Positions 26,504 to 38,890 of a DNA stretch of 51,485 bases are shown here, piece by piece. Location: NCBI RefSeq assembly GCF_900111195.1, contig NZ_FOGL01000014.1, positions 1 to 51,485 of the forward strand. Reading direction: 5' to 3'. The stretch is from Gracilibacillus ureilyticus. GTDB taxonomy: Bacteria; Bacillota; Bacilli; Bacillales; Amphibacillaceae. The notes below the pieces were generated by a model. The model saw nothing but the letters and a program-made list of their open reading frames with translations, was not told the origin of the DNA and made no database searches. Made by a program: the position numbers and the translations under genes. Numbering within the stretch: the stretch's first letter is position 1; the number at the start of each line of letters is the position of its first letter.

Positions 26504-26763
26504 ATCAGATCATTTCCTCGTTTTTCTTTTGCATACTTTATTACACGAAAAGGAATATATCCCGATTGCTTTTCAAACTCACGATCAAGTTGTTTTTCTT
26601 CACTCTTTGAGGGAACAATTTGTTTGAAGCGATTATATGCAAGCAATAGATCCTGTTGGATAATTCCTTTCTCGTATGCTTTTTCAATAAAAGAATAATA
26701 ATTAATAACATCAACAATCTCTTCTGTTGACCAGCTATCATTTAAAGGATAACTGTAATTCAT
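26491..26763 (-). CDS. yktA: UPF0223 family protein YktA
   Basis: A 90-residue helical protein of the UPF0223 family. It starts MNYSYPLNDSWSTEEIVDVI, then YYSFIEKAYEKGI and NRFKQIVPSKSEEKQLDREF. I use the ATG at 26763, which follows GGGGTGTTGTTA; the upstream ATG at 26772 lies in the ribosome site. The function is unknown. Next to speA and yktB as in B. subtilis. Confidence 0.9.
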   Translation of the reverse strand: MNYSYPLNDSWSTEEIVDVINYYSFIEKAYEKGIIQQDLLLAYNRFKQIVPSKSEEKQLDREFEKQSGYIPFRVIKYAKEKRGNDLIKMK

Positions 26764-26926
26764 TAACAACACCCCATTTATAATTGGTACCTGTTTTTAT
26801 TGTATCATGGTTTTCATGACATATGTATAATTTTCATGATAAGGCTAAAGACATACATATAATGACAAGATACTTTTCCCAGTGTAATTTTGCATCAATT
26901 TATAACTAGCTATTATTTTATGTATT

Positions 26927-26935
26927 TGCTATAAT
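26927..26935 (+). promoter_or_regulatory. Promoter of the arg/lys/orn decarboxylase gene
   Basis: TTGCTATAAT is an extended -10 (TATAAT at 26930-26935), 45 bases upstream of the start codon. No consensus -35 is seen at 17 bases. Confidence 0.6.
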
Positions 26936-26979
26936 ACGTCTTGTTTTATATTTTTTTATAGAAGGAGTACTGCACATAG

Positions 26980-28452
26980 ATGTTTACACAAAATGACACG
27001 CCACTTTTCAATGGGTTATTAACACATATAGAAAAAAGCCCTACTATGTTTCATATCCCCGGCCATAAACAAGGGAAAGGAATGAACCCCAGATTTCGAG
27101 AATTTATAGGTGAAAATGCACTAGCAATAGATCTAATTAACATTGAACCATTGGATGACCTTCACCATCCCCAGAAGATGATAAAACACGCACAGCAACT
27201 AGCTGCAGAAGCATTTGGTGCAGAGCATACGTATTTCTCGGTACAAGGAACAAGTGGTGCAATTATGACAATGATTATGAGTGTATGCCAGCCAGGGGAC
27301 AAAATAATCGTTCCCCGCAATATCCATAAATCAGTAACATCTGCTATTATTTTTTCTGGTGCTATTCCCATATTTATTCACCCGGAAATTGATCACAAGC
27401 TCGGTATTTCGCATGGTATTACTCCAAATGCTGTAGAGAAAGCTTTATCAGCTAATCCTGATGCAAAAGCGGTATTTGTTATTAATCCAACTTATTTTGG
27501 TATAGCGGCAGATCTAAAAAAGATTGTTTCTATTTCACATAGTTACAGTATTCCTGTATTAGTTGATGAAGCCCACGGAGTCCATATTCACTTTCATGAT
27601 GAGTTACCTCTGTCTGCAATGCAGGCAGGTGCAGATATGGCAGCAACAAGTGTTCATAAACTTGGCGGGTCTTTGACTCAAAGTTCTATTTTAAATATAC
27701 GCGGTGGTCTCGTAAATCATGAACGTGTACAGGCTGTAATGTCAATGTTAACAACAACTTCTACTTCATATATTTTGCTTGCATCTTTAGACATGGCAAG
27801 AAATTATCTTGCAATGCATGGCCACGATTTATTATCAGAGACAATTGGATTATCAAATTCGTTAAGAAATGAAATTAATTTGATCCCTTATCTGTATTGC
27901 CCTGGAGAGGAATTGTTAGGTACAGAAGCAACATATAATTATGATCCAACCAAAATAATTATTTCGGTAAAAGGATTGGGAATTACAGGTCATGATGTGG
28001 AAGTGTGGTTGAGGGAAAATTACCAGATAGAAGTAGAATTATCAGATATGTACAACATCCTGTGTATAATTACACCTGCTGACAGTGAGAAAGAAATAAA
28101 TTATTTGATTCAGGCATTAAAACATTTAGCGGATAACTTTGAAACAACTCTTCCTGCACACCAATTGGAAGTGCATGTTCCTGAGATCCCTCTTCTTGCA
28201 GTAAGCCCGAGGGATGCATTTTATGCAGAATATGAAACCATATTACTCGAACAGTCTGCCGGACGCATAAGTGCGGAATCTATTATGATTTATCCGCCGG
28301 GTATCCCTATTTTTATCCCGGGGGAAATCATCTCAGATGATAACATTCAGTATATATATAATAATTTAGATTCAAATTTACCAGTACAGGGGCTCCATGA
28401 TACAACATTAAAAACGATTCGGGTACTAAAAGAACATAGAGCATTTAAATAG
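26980..28452 (+). CDS. speA: PLP-dependent arginine/lysine/ornithine decarboxylase (SpeA/YaaO type)
   Basis: A 490-residue fold-type I PLP enzyme of the Orn/Lys/Arg decarboxylase class. Visible features are HIPGHKQGKG at the start (residues 25-34), LVDEAHGVHIHF (about 194-205) with the Asp that binds the PLP nitrogen, and SVHKLGGSLTQSS with the Schiff-base Lys227. At the speA position of B. subtilis it most likely makes agmatine from arginine for polyamine synthesis, but lysine or ornithine cannot be excluded from sequence alone. The ATG follows AAGGAG by twelve bases, with an extended -10 promoter near 26930. Confidence 0.87.
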   Translation: MFTQNDTPLFNGLLTHIEKSPTMFHIPGHKQGKGMNPRFREFIGENALAIDLINIEPLDDLHHPQKMIKHAQQLAAEAFGAEHTYFSVQGTSGAIMTMIMSVCQPGDKIIVPRNIHKSVTSAIIFSGAIPIFIHPEIDHKLGISHGITPNAVEKALSANPDAKAVFVINPTYFGIAADLKKIVSISHSYSIPVLVDEAHGVHIHFHDELPLSAMQAGADMAATSVHKLGGSLTQSSILNIRGGLVNHERVQAVMSMLTTTSTSYILLASLDMARNYLAMHGHDLLSETIGLSNSLRNEINLIPYLYCPGEELLGTEATYNYDPTKIIISVKGLGITGHDVEVWLRENYQIEVELSDMYNILCIITPADSEKEINYLIQALKHLADNFETTLPAHQLEVHVPEIPLLAVSPRDAFYAEYETILLEQSAGRISAESIMIYPPGIPIFIPGEIISDDNIQYIYNNLDSNLPVQGLHDTTLKTIRVLKEHRAFK

Positions 28453-28479
28453 AAGCTGTGTCAGTCCACAGCTTCTTTC
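28451..28479. terminator. Terminator of speA, near the end of the deacetylase gene
   Basis: AGAAGCTGTG (28451-28460) pairs with CACAGCTTCT (28467-28476) around a six-base loop, followed by a T-rich run. The stop codon of speA is at the left arm. Confidence 0.8.
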
Positions 28480-29367
28480 TTACTCTGGTAATTTAATTGC
28501 TTCAGGGTCTGCGAATTCATACCCTTTTTCTCTTAAGCCATTCACTATATCTGCAAGTGCCTCAGCTGTCCACTGTCTGTCGTGCATTAACAGGATCGCA
28601 CCAGGCTTTAATAAGGAGTATGGTACATCAACTTCCGGTCCTTCTCCTGTTATCATTGCCGTTTTTAGTTTCTCGGTATCCATGTATGGTTCAAAGTAAT
28701 CGTACCCATATGTCCAATTCATTAACAGCATACCCTCTTCTTCCACTAGTGCTGTAGCGTATTCGGTGTTAGCCCCATTTGGTGCCCGAAAAAATTCCGG
28801 CTTCTCGCCAGTAATCTCTTCAATAAGATTAGAAAGTGACAAAATTTCTTCCTTTTGCGTTGCTTCATCCACTTCTGTGAGACGCTGATGATTGTATGTA
28901 TGGTTACCAATTTCAAATCCCATTTCATGTATCTGCTTTAATTCTTCTTTTTTTGCTCCTGATTCAAGAAAGTGACCATTTACAAAAAATATAGCTGGGA
29001 CATCAAGTTCTTTTAATGTGTTAGCCATTTCAAGAGAATAGTGCTCTGGAGCATCATCAATAGTTAATAATATTACATTTTCGTCCGTTTCCTCTTTTAT
29101 GGGCACAATACTCCAGGAATCAGTTAATTCATATAATGGTTCAGAAACAGTTTGATTCACCTCAGCTTCAATTTCCTTAGTCTTTGTTTGTTCATCCTCT
29201 GATTTCATATCTGCTGATTCCTCTACGTCCAACACATTTTCGCTTTCTTCCATTCCGTTTCTATCGGTGGTCTTCTCTTCATCTGCGGGTTGCTCCTGAA
29301 CGCCTGAATTACAGGCAGCTAAAGCGAAAAATAAAGGAATAAACAATAATACCTTTAACTTTTTCAT
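28480..29367 (-). CDS. Polysaccharide deacetylase (NodB-type) lipoprotein
   Basis: A 295-residue lipoprotein (lipobox ALAAC, lipid Cys19), with an acidic linker (about 25-80) and a NodB deacetylase domain (about 95-290). Catalytic motifs: TIDDAP (the usual TFDDGP with Gly replaced by Ala), GNHTYNH with both metal His, FRAPNGANT, and LLMHDRQW at the end. It is likely to remove acetyl groups from envelope glycans outside the cell; the true substrate is unknown. In B. subtilis this spot between speA and pdhD holds slp, an unrelated lipoprotein. It follows the pdh operon on the same strand, behind a terminator. Confidence 0.85.
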   Translation of the reverse strand: MKKLKVLLFIPLFFALAACNSGVQEQPADEEKTTDRNGMEESENVLDVEESADMKSEDEQTKTKEIEAEVNQTVSEPLYELTDSWSIVPIKEETDENVILLTIDDAPEHYSLEMANTLKELDVPAIFFVNGHFLESGAKKEELKQIHEMGFEIGNHTYNHQRLTEVDEATQKEEILSLSNLIEEITGEKPEFFRAPNGANTEYATALVEEEGMLLMNWTYGYDYFEPYMDTEKLKTAMITGEGPEVDVPYSLLKPGAILLMHDRQWTAEALADIVNGLREKGYEFADPEAIKLPE

Positions 29368-29401
29368 TACTTGCTGACTCCTCCCTTTAAATTGAACTTT
29401 A

Positions 29402-29434
29402 ACAAAAAGAGCCTGCTTTATATGCAGACTCTTT
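29402..29434 (-). terminator. Terminator of the pdhABCD operon
   Basis: On the minus strand AAAGAGTCTGC and GCAGGCTCTTT pair fully (one G-U) around a seven-base loop, followed by UUG and a U-rich run. It lies just past the pdhD stop. Confidence 0.85.
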
Positions 29435-29442
29435 TATTACAA

Positions 29443-30852
29443 TTATTTTACGATATGGATTGGTGTTCCGATGGCAACCTCAGCTGCTTCCATAGTAATC
29501 TCACCTAAAGTAGGGTGAGCATGAATAGTTAGAGCTAAATCTTCTGCAGTCATGCCTGCTTCGATAGCCAAACCAATTTCGGAAACCATGTCACTAGCAT
29601 TAGGACCTGCGATTTGTCCACCAATAATTAATCCATCTTCTTTACGTGTTATTAACTTCATGAAGCCATCACTTGCATTCAACGATAATGCACGGCCATT
29701 TGCAGCAAATGGGAACTTGGATGCTACCACTTCGTATCCTGCATCTTTTGCTTCTTGCTCAGTATATCCTACTGATGCCAATTCCGGATCAGAGAATACT
29801 ACAGCAGGAATAGCATTATAATCAATTTCTGCATTTTCCCCTGCAATAGCTTCTGCGGCAATTTTACCTTCATAAGATGCTTTATGTGCAAGTGGGGGAC
29901 CTGCAACAATATCACCGATAGCATAAATATTCTCAATATTTGTACGACACTGCTTATCGATTTTGATCAGACCGCGATCGTCCATTTCAATACCAACTTG
30001 TTCCAAGCCAATATCAGAAGTATTTGCTTTACGGCCTACTGTAACTAATACATAATCAGCCTCAACAGTTTCTTCTTTTCCTTTTGCTTCATATGTTACT
30101 TTAACGCCGTCTTCAGACTCTTCTACACCTTTAGCCATTGCTTCCGTAACAATTGTTGCACCTTTTTTCTTTAATTTCTTTTTAACAAGTGCACTCATTT
30201 GTTTTTCAAAACCACCAAGAATATCTTTCATACCTTCAAGGATAGTTACTTCTGTTCCAAAGTTTGCATATGCGGTACCTAATTCAGTTCCAACATATCC
30301 ACCGCCAATTACGACTAACTTTTTAGGAACTTCTTGTAAATTAAGAGCACCTGTTGAATCAAGTACACGCTTAGAGTACTTAAATGATGGTAATTCAATT
30401 GGTGATGAACCTGTTGCAATGATACAGTTTTTGAACGTATAAGTCTGTGAACTCTTATCATCCATTACTTTCACTGTATTTTTATCAACAAAATAAACTT
30501 CGCCACTCACGATATCTACTTTATTACCTTTAAGTAGTCCTTCTACACCGCCAGTTAACTTTTTAACTACTGATGATTTCCATTCCTGAACTTTAGAGAA
30601 ATCAACAGTAACATTCTCAGCTTTTATACCCATAGAATCCTCTCCATGAGCATACTCAACTCGGTGTCCTGCCTGAATTAATGCTTTAGAAGGTATACAG
30701 CCGACATTTAAACACACACCGCCAACAGTACCTTTTTCTACAACTGTTACTTTCTGGCCAGTCTGAGCCGCACGAATTGCAGCTACATATCCCCCTGGAC
30801 CAGCACCAACAACAAGAGTATCTAATTCAATTGGAAAATCTCCTACTACCAT
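29443..30852 (-). CDS. pdhD: Dihydrolipoyl dehydrogenase (E3)
   Basis: E3 reoxidises the lipoyl arm of the pyruvate dehydrogenase complex and passes electrons to NAD+. At 469 residues the size is standard. FAD is bound at [13 protein letters not shown]; the redox disulfide is Cys47-Cys52 in [14 protein letters not shown] binding at [12 protein letters not shown]; the active-site His-Glu pair is HAHPTLGE at the end. It starts three bases after pdhC, so the two are coupled, and the operon ends at the hairpin just after it. It probably also serves other oxo-acid complexes. Confidence 0.97.
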   Translation of the reverse strand: MVVGDFPIELDTLVVGAGPGGYVAAIRAAQTGQKVTVVEKGTVGGVCLNVGCIPSKALIQAGHRVEYAHGEDSMGIKAENVTVDFSKVQEWKSSVVKKLTGGVEGLLKGNKVDIVSGEVYFVDKNTVKVMDDKSSQTYTFKNCIIATGSSPIELPSFKYSKRVLDSTGALNLQEVPKKLVVIGGGYVGTELGTAYANFGTEVTILEGMKDILGGFEKQMSALVKKKLKKKGATIVTEAMAKGVEESEDGVKVTYEAKGKEETVEADYVLVTVGRKANTSDIGLEQVGIEMDDRGLIKIDKQCRTNIENIYAIGDIVAGPPLAHKASYEGKIAAEAIAGENAEIDYNAIPAVVFSDPELASVGYTEQEAKDAGYEVVASKFPFAANGRALSLNASDGFMKLITRKEDGLIIGGQIAGPNASDMVSEIGLAIEAGMTAEDLALTIHAHPTLGEITMEAAEVAIGTPIHIVK

Positions 30853-30855
30853 CTT

Positions 30856-32148
30856 TTACCCCTCCATCATAATTAGTTGTGGGTCAGCTAAACATCGTTT
30901 AATTTGATTTAAAGCCATTTGTGCTGTTGCACCATCAATGATTCTGTGATCAAAGCTTAGAGATAATGCTAGAACAGGTGCAATAACAATCTCACCATCT
31001 TTAACAACAGGCTTTTCAGCGATACGCCCGATACCTAAAATAGCAGCTTCAGGTTGATTAATTAACGGTGTGAACCATTGCCCACCTGCTGAACCGATGT
31101 TTGAAATAGTACAAGAAGCACCTTTCATTTCATTTGGAGCAAGCTTGCCGTCACGAGCTTTTCCTGCTAATTCATTAATTTCTTTAGAAATACCGAAAAC
31201 TGATTTGCGATCAGCATTTTTAACAACAGGTACTAAAAGACCTTTTTCTGTATCTGCCGCAATTCCGATATTGTAGTAATGTTTTTGGACAATCTCATCT
31301 GTATCATTATCCAATGATGTATTTAAAGCCGGATATTTGCTTAAAGCAGAAACAAGTGCTTTTACTACATAAGGCAGATAAGTTAACTTGATTTCCTGTT
31401 CTGCAGCAATTGGTTTAAATTTCTTCCGGTGTGCCACTAACTCCGTTACATCAACCTCGTCATGAAGTGTTACGTGAGGTGCTGTCTGCTTAGTATTTAC
31501 CATTGCTTTTGCAATAGCTCTTCGAATTCCGCTCATTTTCTCACGAGTTTCAGGGAACTCACCTTCAGGAACTGTTGTGCTCGCAGCAGCCTGAGTCTGC
31601 TCTGAAGAAGCAGCTTCTGTCTTTTCACTAGCAGCTGGCGCTGATTGATCACCATTTAAGAAAGCATCAATATCTTCTTTAAGTACACGATTATTCTTAC
31701 CGGAACCTTGCACTTCTGTTATATTCACATTATTATCTCTGGCATATTTACGAACAGATGGCATAGCAATTACACGACTGTTAGGATCTTTAGCCGAAGT
31801 ATCATCTGTTTCTTTAGCTCCTTTTGATTCCTCTTGCTCCTTAGGTTCTTCTTTTGGTGCATCTGGCTCTTCAGCTTTAGGCTGTTCTGCAGATTCAGCA
31901 TCTTCATACCCTTCTGCATCAATTGTGATAATTGTCTGGCCAACTGTCGCCACTGAACCTTCTTCAAAGTGTACTTCTTTTACCGTCCCGTCAACTGGAG
32001 AAGGGATTTCTACGACTGCCTTATCATTTTGCACTTCACATAGCACGTCATCTTCTTTAATTTCTTCACCAGCTTTTACAAACCATTTTACTATTTCGCC
32101 TTCATGGATACCTTCACCAATATCCGGCAGTTTAAATTCAAAAGCCAT
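30856..32148 (-). CDS. pdhC: Dihydrolipoyl acetyltransferase (E2)
   Basis: The 430-residue core of the pyruvate dehydrogenase complex. It has one N-terminal lipoyl domain (residues 1-80, lipoyl Lys43 in [12 protein letters not shown]), an acidic Pro/Glu-rich linker, an E1/E3-binding domain (about 125-160: [18 protein letters not shown]), an Ala/Gln-rich linker and a catalytic domain with DHRIIDGA, whose His is the base for acetyl transfer to coenzyme A. The ATG start is preceded by GGGAGGTCATCAA. The gene comes after pdhB in the operon and is followed three bases later by pdhD. Confidence 0.97.
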   Translation of the reverse strand: MAFEFKLPDIGEGIHEGEIVKWFVKAGEEIKEDDVLCEVQNDKAVVEIPSPVDGTVKEVHFEEGSVATVGQTIITIDAEGYEDAESAEQPKAEEPDAPKEEPKEQEESKGAKETDDTSAKDPNSRVIAMPSVRKYARDNNVNITEVQGSGKNNRVLKEDIDAFLNGDQSAPAASEKTEAASSEQTQAAASTTVPEGEFPETREKMSGIRRAIAKAMVNTKQTAPHVTLHDEVDVTELVAHRKKFKPIAAEQEIKLTYLPYVVKALVSALSKYPALNTSLDNDTDEIVQKHYYNIGIAADTEKGLLVPVVKNADRKSVFGISKEINELAGKARDGKLAPNEMKGASCTISNIGSAGGQWFTPLINQPEAAILGIGRIAEKPVVKDGEIVIAPVLALSLSFDHRIIDGATAQMALNQIKRCLADPQLIMMEG

Positions 32149-32174
32149 TTGATGACCTCCCGTCTCTGTTATTA

Positions 32175-33152
32175 TTAGAAATTAATGACTTTATTTACTT
32201 TTTCGATAATATCCTGATAATTTGGCAACCAAACTTCTTCTGCCTGAGTAAATGCATATACTGTGTCAGGAGCAGCTACAGTTAGTATTGGAGCTTCCAG
32301 ATGAAGGATCGCTCGTTCTTGTACATTTGAAATAATGTAAGCTGCCATACCTGCCTGGCGTTGTGCTTCCTGAACCATCACCATACGGTTCGTTTTCTCT
32401 ACTGATTTGACAATTGTATCAAAATCAACAGGCATAACTGTACGTAAATCAATAACTTCCGCGTCTATTCCGTCTTTTTCCAGTTCTTCCGCGGCTTTTA
32501 ATGCGGAATGAACCATAGCGCCGTAAGCAACAAGTGTTACATCATTACCTTCACGGACAACATTAGCTTTCCCTAATTCAATTGTATAATCATCTTCCGG
32601 AACTTCTTCACGGAAAGAACGGTACAATTTCATATGTTCAAGGAAAACTACCGGATCATTATCACGAATAGACTGAATTAATAGACCTTTCGCATCGTAT
32701 GGACCTGAAGGAATTACTACTTTCAAACCTGGCTGTTGTGCAACAAGCCCTTCTAATGAATCCGCATGAAGTTCTGGTGTGTGAACCCCGCCACCGAATG
32801 GTGAACGAATAGTAACTGGCGCATTCATTGTGTTACCAGAACGGTAGCGTAATCGAGCCATTTGCCCATTAATTGCGTCCATTGCTTCATAAACAAAGCC
32901 AAAGAATTGAATTTCTGGTACTGGACGGAACCCTTGTGTTGCCAAACCAACGGAAATACCTGCAATTCCTGATTCAGCTAATGGTGTATCAAATACCCGG
33001 TCTTCACCGAATTCTTTTTGTAATCCTTCTGTTGCACGGAAAACCCCGCCGTTTTGACCAACATCTTCCCCGAATACTAAGACATTTTCATCATTTTTTA
33101 ACTCAACACGTAATGCATCAGTGATTGCTTGAATCATTGTCATTTGAGCCAT
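32175..33152 (-). CDS. pdhB: Pyruvate dehydrogenase E1 beta subunit
   Basis: The 325-residue beta subunit equals the B. subtilis length. It forms the thiamine-diphosphate site together with the alpha subunit. Conserved stretches are [36 protein letters not shown] and [15 protein letters not shown] (the Glu that activates the cofactor). It starts three bases after pdhA, and 26 bases separate it from pdhC. It is part of pdhABCD. Confidence 0.97.
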   Translation of the reverse strand: MAQMTMIQAITDALRVELKNDENVLVFGEDVGQNGGVFRATEGLQKEFGEDRVFDTPLAESGIAGISVGLATQGFRPVPEIQFFGFVYEAMDAINGQMARLRYRSGNTMNAPVTIRSPFGGGVHTPELHADSLEGLVAQQPGLKVVIPSGPYDAKGLLIQSIRDNDPVVFLEHMKLYRSFREEVPEDDYTIELGKANVVREGNDVTLVAYGAMVHSALKAAEELEKDGIDAEVIDLRTVMPVDFDTIVKSVEKTNRMVMVQEAQRQAGMAAYIISNVQERAILHLEAPILTVAAPDTVYAFTQAEEVWLPNYQDIIEKVNKVINF

Positions 33153-33155
33153 GAT

Positions 33156-34800
<1,645 letters not shown>

Positions 34801-35769
34801 ATGAAAAGGTGGACAAATTTCCTATCAATATTTTTAATAATTTTAATTACAGGATGCTCAGCACCCACTTCGGCCTTTGAAAAAACAACGAAGATCGGGA
34901 TTTTGTTGCCGGATGGGCTTGGGGACCGATCGTTGAATGATTCTGCCTTTTACGGATTGGAAAAAGCAAGAGATGAGCTTGGTATCTTATTTGATTACAT
35001 TGAACCAGGTGATGAAGAAGATTATAAAACAGGATTAGTAGAGTTAATTGAACAAGACAATGATTTAATAATAAGCCTGGGAACTAAGGTGAAAAACGAT
35101 CTGAAGGAAGTGGCTCAACAATTTCCGCAACAGCAATTCGTAATAATTGATAGTCAGATTGACTTACCTAATGTATGGAGCATCCAATTTAAAGAAGATG
35201 AAGGAAGCTTCCTTATCGGTGCACTTGCCGGAATAAAAACAAATACAGACACTGTTGCTTTTATAGGTGGTGAGGATACACCGGTAACCCGGAAGTACTT
35301 GAGTGGATTTAAACAGGGAGTTGCTGCCACTAACCGGCAAGCAGTTGTACTAGATCAGTTCACTGGCAGCTTTGACGATTACGATCTCGGAGCAAAAACT
35401 GCTTTTGAAGTAATAAGAGAAGGTGCAGATTATTTGTATACTACAGCAGGAATGACAGGTGAAGGAGTCATAAATAAAGCAGAGGAAACAGGAGTATATT
35501 CATTCGGTGCAGACTCTGATCAGTTTTTCACAGGTGAAAAAACTGTCGTAAGTTCCATGATTAAAAATGTAGATAAAGCAATTTATATTATAGCAGAAGA
35601 ATGGCAGCTCAATGGTCATTTACCAAGCAGTGATTTAGTACTCGGATTAAAGGAAGATGGGGTGGGGATTGCCCCTGTACGGAACATAGCTATGACAGAG
35701 TCTGAAAAAGAACGTCTGAAAGAACTAACTAATAAAGTAAAATCAAGTGCTAACATGGCAGACGAGTAA
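34801..35769 (+). CDS. BMP/PnrA-family substrate-binding lipoprotein
   Basis: A 322-residue lipoprotein (lipobox ITGC, lipid Cys19) of the Bmp/Med family of periplasmic-type binding proteins. Family motifs are [23 protein letters not shown] near 31-52, [47 protein letters not shown] and [16 protein letters not shown]. Close relatives bind nucleosides for ABC uptake; Med of B. subtilis, another member, raises comK expression. No ABC permease or ATPase gene is adjacent. Instead a chemoreceptor follows 20 bases later on the same strand. I infer that it presents a ligand to that receptor. The ATG follows GGGAGGGATTAG. Confidence 0.85.
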   Translation: MKRWTNFLSIFLIILITGCSAPTSAFEKTTKIGILLPDGLGDRSLNDSAFYGLEKARDELGILFDYIEPGDEEDYKTGLVELIEQDNDLIISLGTKVKNDLKEVAQQFPQQQFVIIDSQIDLPNVWSIQFKEDEGSFLIGALAGIKTNTDTVAFIGGEDTPVTRKYLSGFKQGVAATNRQAVVLDQFTGSFDDYDLGAKTAFEVIREGADYLYTTAGMTGEGVINKAEETGVYSFGADSDQFFTGEKTVVSSMIKNVDKAIYIIAEEWQLNGHLPSSDLVLGLKEDGVGIAPVRNIAMTESEKERLKELTNKVKSSANMADE

Positions 35770-35789
35770 AAAGAAAGCGGGTAATCCTA

Positions 35790-37432
35790 TGAATATTAAG
35801 CAGAAACTAAGATTGATTACATTATTTCCACTATTTATTGCCTGTACTATTATGGCGATTATTATCATTCAAATGACACAAATCCATTCATCAAATAACG
35901 ACAGGGTCGACCAACTTGTAGAAGTTGAAAAACTAAATAATACTATTCTGTCTGTTGAGCAAGGATTAAACAGTTTTACTTTAAGCAGATCAGATAATGA
36001 CGCAGAATCTGTCCATACTAAATTACAGCAAAGTCTAGTTTCTCTCACATCTTTTAAAAATACTGAGAATGCTGTGAATCAAACTAACAAGATCGAAAAC
36101 AAACTTAAAAATTTTCAACAAAATGTAACAGACAGTCTGGACAGGAAAGATATTGATGAAGCTCAAAGACTAGCCATCAGAACTCACGGAATATTAAACG
36201 ATATTCACTTGTTAAAACTCATTATCGATCAAAATTACCAGGACTCAGTCTCTCAACAAACAAATATGATTAATTTCATCATCATTTTCACTATTGTTTC
36301 AGGAATTGCTTTACTGTTATGTACAGGCGGCTTCTCTTTTGTAATGACAAATCGGCTGGCAGCTGCCATAAGACGGCTGGTAAAGCAGGCCGACGAAATT
36401 GCAAGTGGTAATCTGAGACAAACATTACATATCTCAAGGCGCAGGGATGAGATAGGACAATTACAGAACACCTTTGTTAAAATGAATCAGGACTTAAAAG
36501 GATTAATCACCAATGTATATGAAACTTCTCACAATGTCTCCTCATCCAGCGAAAAGTTAAGTACACATGCAGACCAAAGCTCCGGTATCAATGAAACTAT
36601 ATCAAAAAATATCACTGAAGTATCTGAAGGTTCAGTTAAGCAGTATCGTCTTGTTAATGACTCCAACAAAAATGTCCATCAAATTGCAAAAGACATTGAC
36701 ACGATATCGGATCAAATTCAGTTAGTGACAGAATCCTCAAATGAAGCATCAAGGCGCTCACAGCAAGGTATTGTTACAATCTTGAGAATGAATGATCAAA
36801 TGACAACAATACATCAACATTCGAAAGATACCGATATGGTCATTAAAACTTTGGATCAACATTCACAAGAGATAAATAAGATCGTTGAATTAATTTCTGA
36901 TATTGCTGAGCAAACAAATTTGTTAGCATTAAATGCTGCCATTGAAGCAGCAAGAGCAGGCGAACATGGAAAAGGTTTTGCAGTTGTCGCAAAGGAAGTA
37001 AGAAATCTTGCAGAGAAGTCTGGTAATTCGGCAAGACAGATAAGTGAATTAATTAATTCTATACAGCAAACAACAGGTATGGTCATTTCGTCAATGAAAA
37101 ATGGCAATAATGCGGTAAAACAGGGGATGGTACTGGCAGATGAGGCAAATGATTCATTTAACAAGATAACAGAAGTAATTGAGAAGATTAAACAGCGAAT
37201 GAATGAAGCAACTGCATCAATTGACATGATTAATAATAATAAAACGATTTTATTGACTTCAATGAAAAGGGTAAAAATGATATCAGAATCAGCTTCGACT
37301 CATTCAAGTAAGGTAGCAGATGCTACCATAGAACAAACTTCATCTGTTCAGCAAGTGTCCTCTGCTGCAAAAGATCTGGCAGAAGCTGCAAAGGAATTAC
37401 AGGACAATATCAGCAGGTTCACTCTCTCATAA
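35790..37432 (+). CDS. Methyl-accepting chemotaxis protein
   Basis: A 547-residue transmembrane chemoreceptor. TM1 is about residues 10-30, an extracellular helical domain of about 130 residues follows (31-159, four-helix-bundle size, no Cache fold), then TM2 (160-186), a HAMP linker (about 187-240) and the cytoplasmic coiled-coil. The hairpin tip that binds CheW and CheA is [20 protein letters not shown] (373-392), then [19 protein letters not shown]. The ATG at 35790 has only a weak ribosome site (AAAGCGGGT); an upstream in-frame TTG at 35747 overlaps the preceding gene. The small sensor suits binding of a lipoprotein or small ligand. The pair with the BMP gene is probably one operon. Confidence 0.9.
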
Positions 37433-37476
37433 AATGTGCGTCTTATGCAGGTATCTCAGGGTAACTGAGTTAAAAC

Positions 37477-37500
37477 AGCCTCCAGTCAATGGAGGCTATT
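37477..37500. terminator. Bidirectional terminator between the chemoreceptor and ykyA
   Basis: AGCCTCCA (37477-37484) pairs exactly with TGGAGGCT (37490-37497) around a five-base loop, with ATTCTT after it on the plus strand and a U-rich run (UGUUUUAA) on the minus strand. The ykyA stop overlaps the right arm. Confidence 0.75.
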
Positions 37501-38140
37501 CTTCAAATTCTACGTTAAGTCCCGCTTCTTCATAGAACTGCTCTTTTAACTCATTGTACGAATCTGTAAATTGATTAAATGAAGCATTTAATTCCCTAAC
37601 ATTTTCTAATTTCTCATTTACTACATTAATTTGACCGATCAACTCATCTTCTGTCAAATCTTCCTTCGCAAAAAGCTCATATAATATATGGTCCTCATCT
37701 AGTAAGTTAAGGTAGGCTTCATAAAGTTGATAGTATTTGCTGAATCTGTTTTCCATTGCTTTAATCATTTCTTCAGCAGTTGGTTTGACCTCCTCGTTTA
37801 AATCTTCCACATAGTCCTTTACCTTTGTGAACTCCTCTTCCGCATTCTCAATACTTTCTTTTTCAGTTTCAAGCAAAGATCTTCGTTCCTCAATATTATC
37901 AAAGGCTTCTTTTTGTAGTTCAGTGATTTTATCCTCCTCGTCAGCAGACAATTCAATTAGTTCATTATAAATCTCGTTATCTTTTTCCTCTAATTGCGTA
38001 AATGGGTCCTGTTGATCAGCAAAAGTCTCTTCAAGTTCCCATGCTTTTTCTAAATGTGCATACATCTGTTTGGCAGTTGATTCTCCACTACAGCCTGAAA
38101 TTAATAATACAAGTGTAATACCAATCAATAATTTCTTCAT
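37496..38140 (-). CDS. ykyA: YkyA family cell-wall-binding lipoprotein
   Basis: A 214-residue lipoprotein (lipobox LISGC, lipid Cys17) that is almost all acidic coiled coil, with about one third Glu, Asp or Lys. It matches the YkyA family of putative cell-wall-binding lipoproteins, which is related to OmpH-like helical proteins. In B. subtilis ykyA lies between def and pdhA; here it is beside def but separated from pdhA by the BMP and chemoreceptor genes. No catalytic motif is seen. The ATG follows AAAGGAGTCAAAAAG. Confidence 0.85.
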   Translation of the reverse strand: MKKLLIGITLVLLISGCSGESTAKQMYAHLEKAWELEETFADQQDPFTQLEEKDNEIYNELIELSADEEDKITELQKEAFDNIEERRSLLETEKESIENAEEEFTKVKDYVEDLNEEVKPTAEEMIKAMENRFSKYYQLYEAYLNLLDEDHILYELFAKEDLTEDELIGQINVVNEKLENVRELNASFNQFTDSYNELKEQFYEEAGLNVEFEE

Positions 38141-38229
38141 CTTTTTGACTCCTTTTGTGTTAATAAAATCAATGGGTTTAAGTATAACATATTTAAGAAA
38201 TTATACTTTGCTTGCAATACATAATTTTA

Positions 38230-38238
38230 TGCTATTAT
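38230..38238 (+). promoter_or_regulatory. Extended -10 promoter of def
   Basis: TGCTATTAT is an extended -10 (TATTAT at 38233-38238). A possible -35, TTGCTT, lies 19 bases upstream. The leader to the def ATG would be about 85 bases. Confidence 0.45.
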
Positions 38239-38330
38239 GATTAGTACATAGAAAGTATATTTCTCTATATCATTAATATAACTTTTTATATGAAATAAAA
38301 ATAGGAATTTGTTCAAAAGAGGTGTTATAA

Positions 38331-38885
38331 ATGATAACAATGAAAGATATCGTTAGAGAAGGAGACCCTGTTCTCCGCCAGGTAGCAAAGGAAGTGGAAT
38401 TGCCTCCATCCAATGAAGAAAAGGAAACACTTAAGGAGATGCTTACCTTTTTAAAAAATAGCCAGGATGAAGAAATTGCACAAAAATATGGACTTAGAGC
38501 AGGTGTTGGTCTTGCAGCACCCCAAATCGGTATTTCAAAACGGATGATTGCCGTGCACTTTCAGGATTTTGATGAAAAACAATATACTTATGGCTTATTT
38601 AACCCAAAAATAGTGAGCCATTCCGTTGCAAAAACATACTTAAGTGGTGGCGAAGGGTGTTTATCTGTTGACAGAGAAGTCCCTGGCTATATACCAAGAT
38701 ATAATAAGATAACAGTTAAAGCATATGACCTTGAAAATAACGAAATAAAATTAAAATTAAAAGGATATGCGGCAATTGTTTTCCAGCATGAAATTGACCA
38801 TTTAAATGGTGTTATGTTTTATGATCACCTTAATAAGGAAGACCCCTTCCTTGTTCCGGAAAATTCCACTGCGTGTGATGCCTGA
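38331..38885 (+). CDS. def: Peptide deformylase
   Basis: Def removes the formyl group from the N-terminal methionine of new proteins, using a bound metal ion. The three active-site motifs are all visible: [10 protein letters not shown] (58-67), EGCLSVD with metal Cys110, and QHEIDHLNG with His153, Glu154 and His157. At 184 residues with an insertion after residue 25 it is the type-2 (Gram-positive) form, like B. subtilis DefB (YkrB). The ATG follows AGAGGTGTTATAA. It lies between ykyA and the HAD gene, as in B. subtilis. Confidence 0.97.
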   Translation: MITMKDIVREGDPVLRQVAKEVELPPSNEEKETLKEMLTFLKNSQDEEIAQKYGLRAGVGLAAPQIGISKRMIAVHFQDFDEKQYTYGLFNPKIVSHSVAKTYLSGGEGCLSVDREVPGYIPRYNKITVKAYDLENNEIKLKLKGYAAIVFQHEIDHLNGVMFYDHLNKEDPFLVPENSTACDA

Positions 38886-38890
38886 AAATA

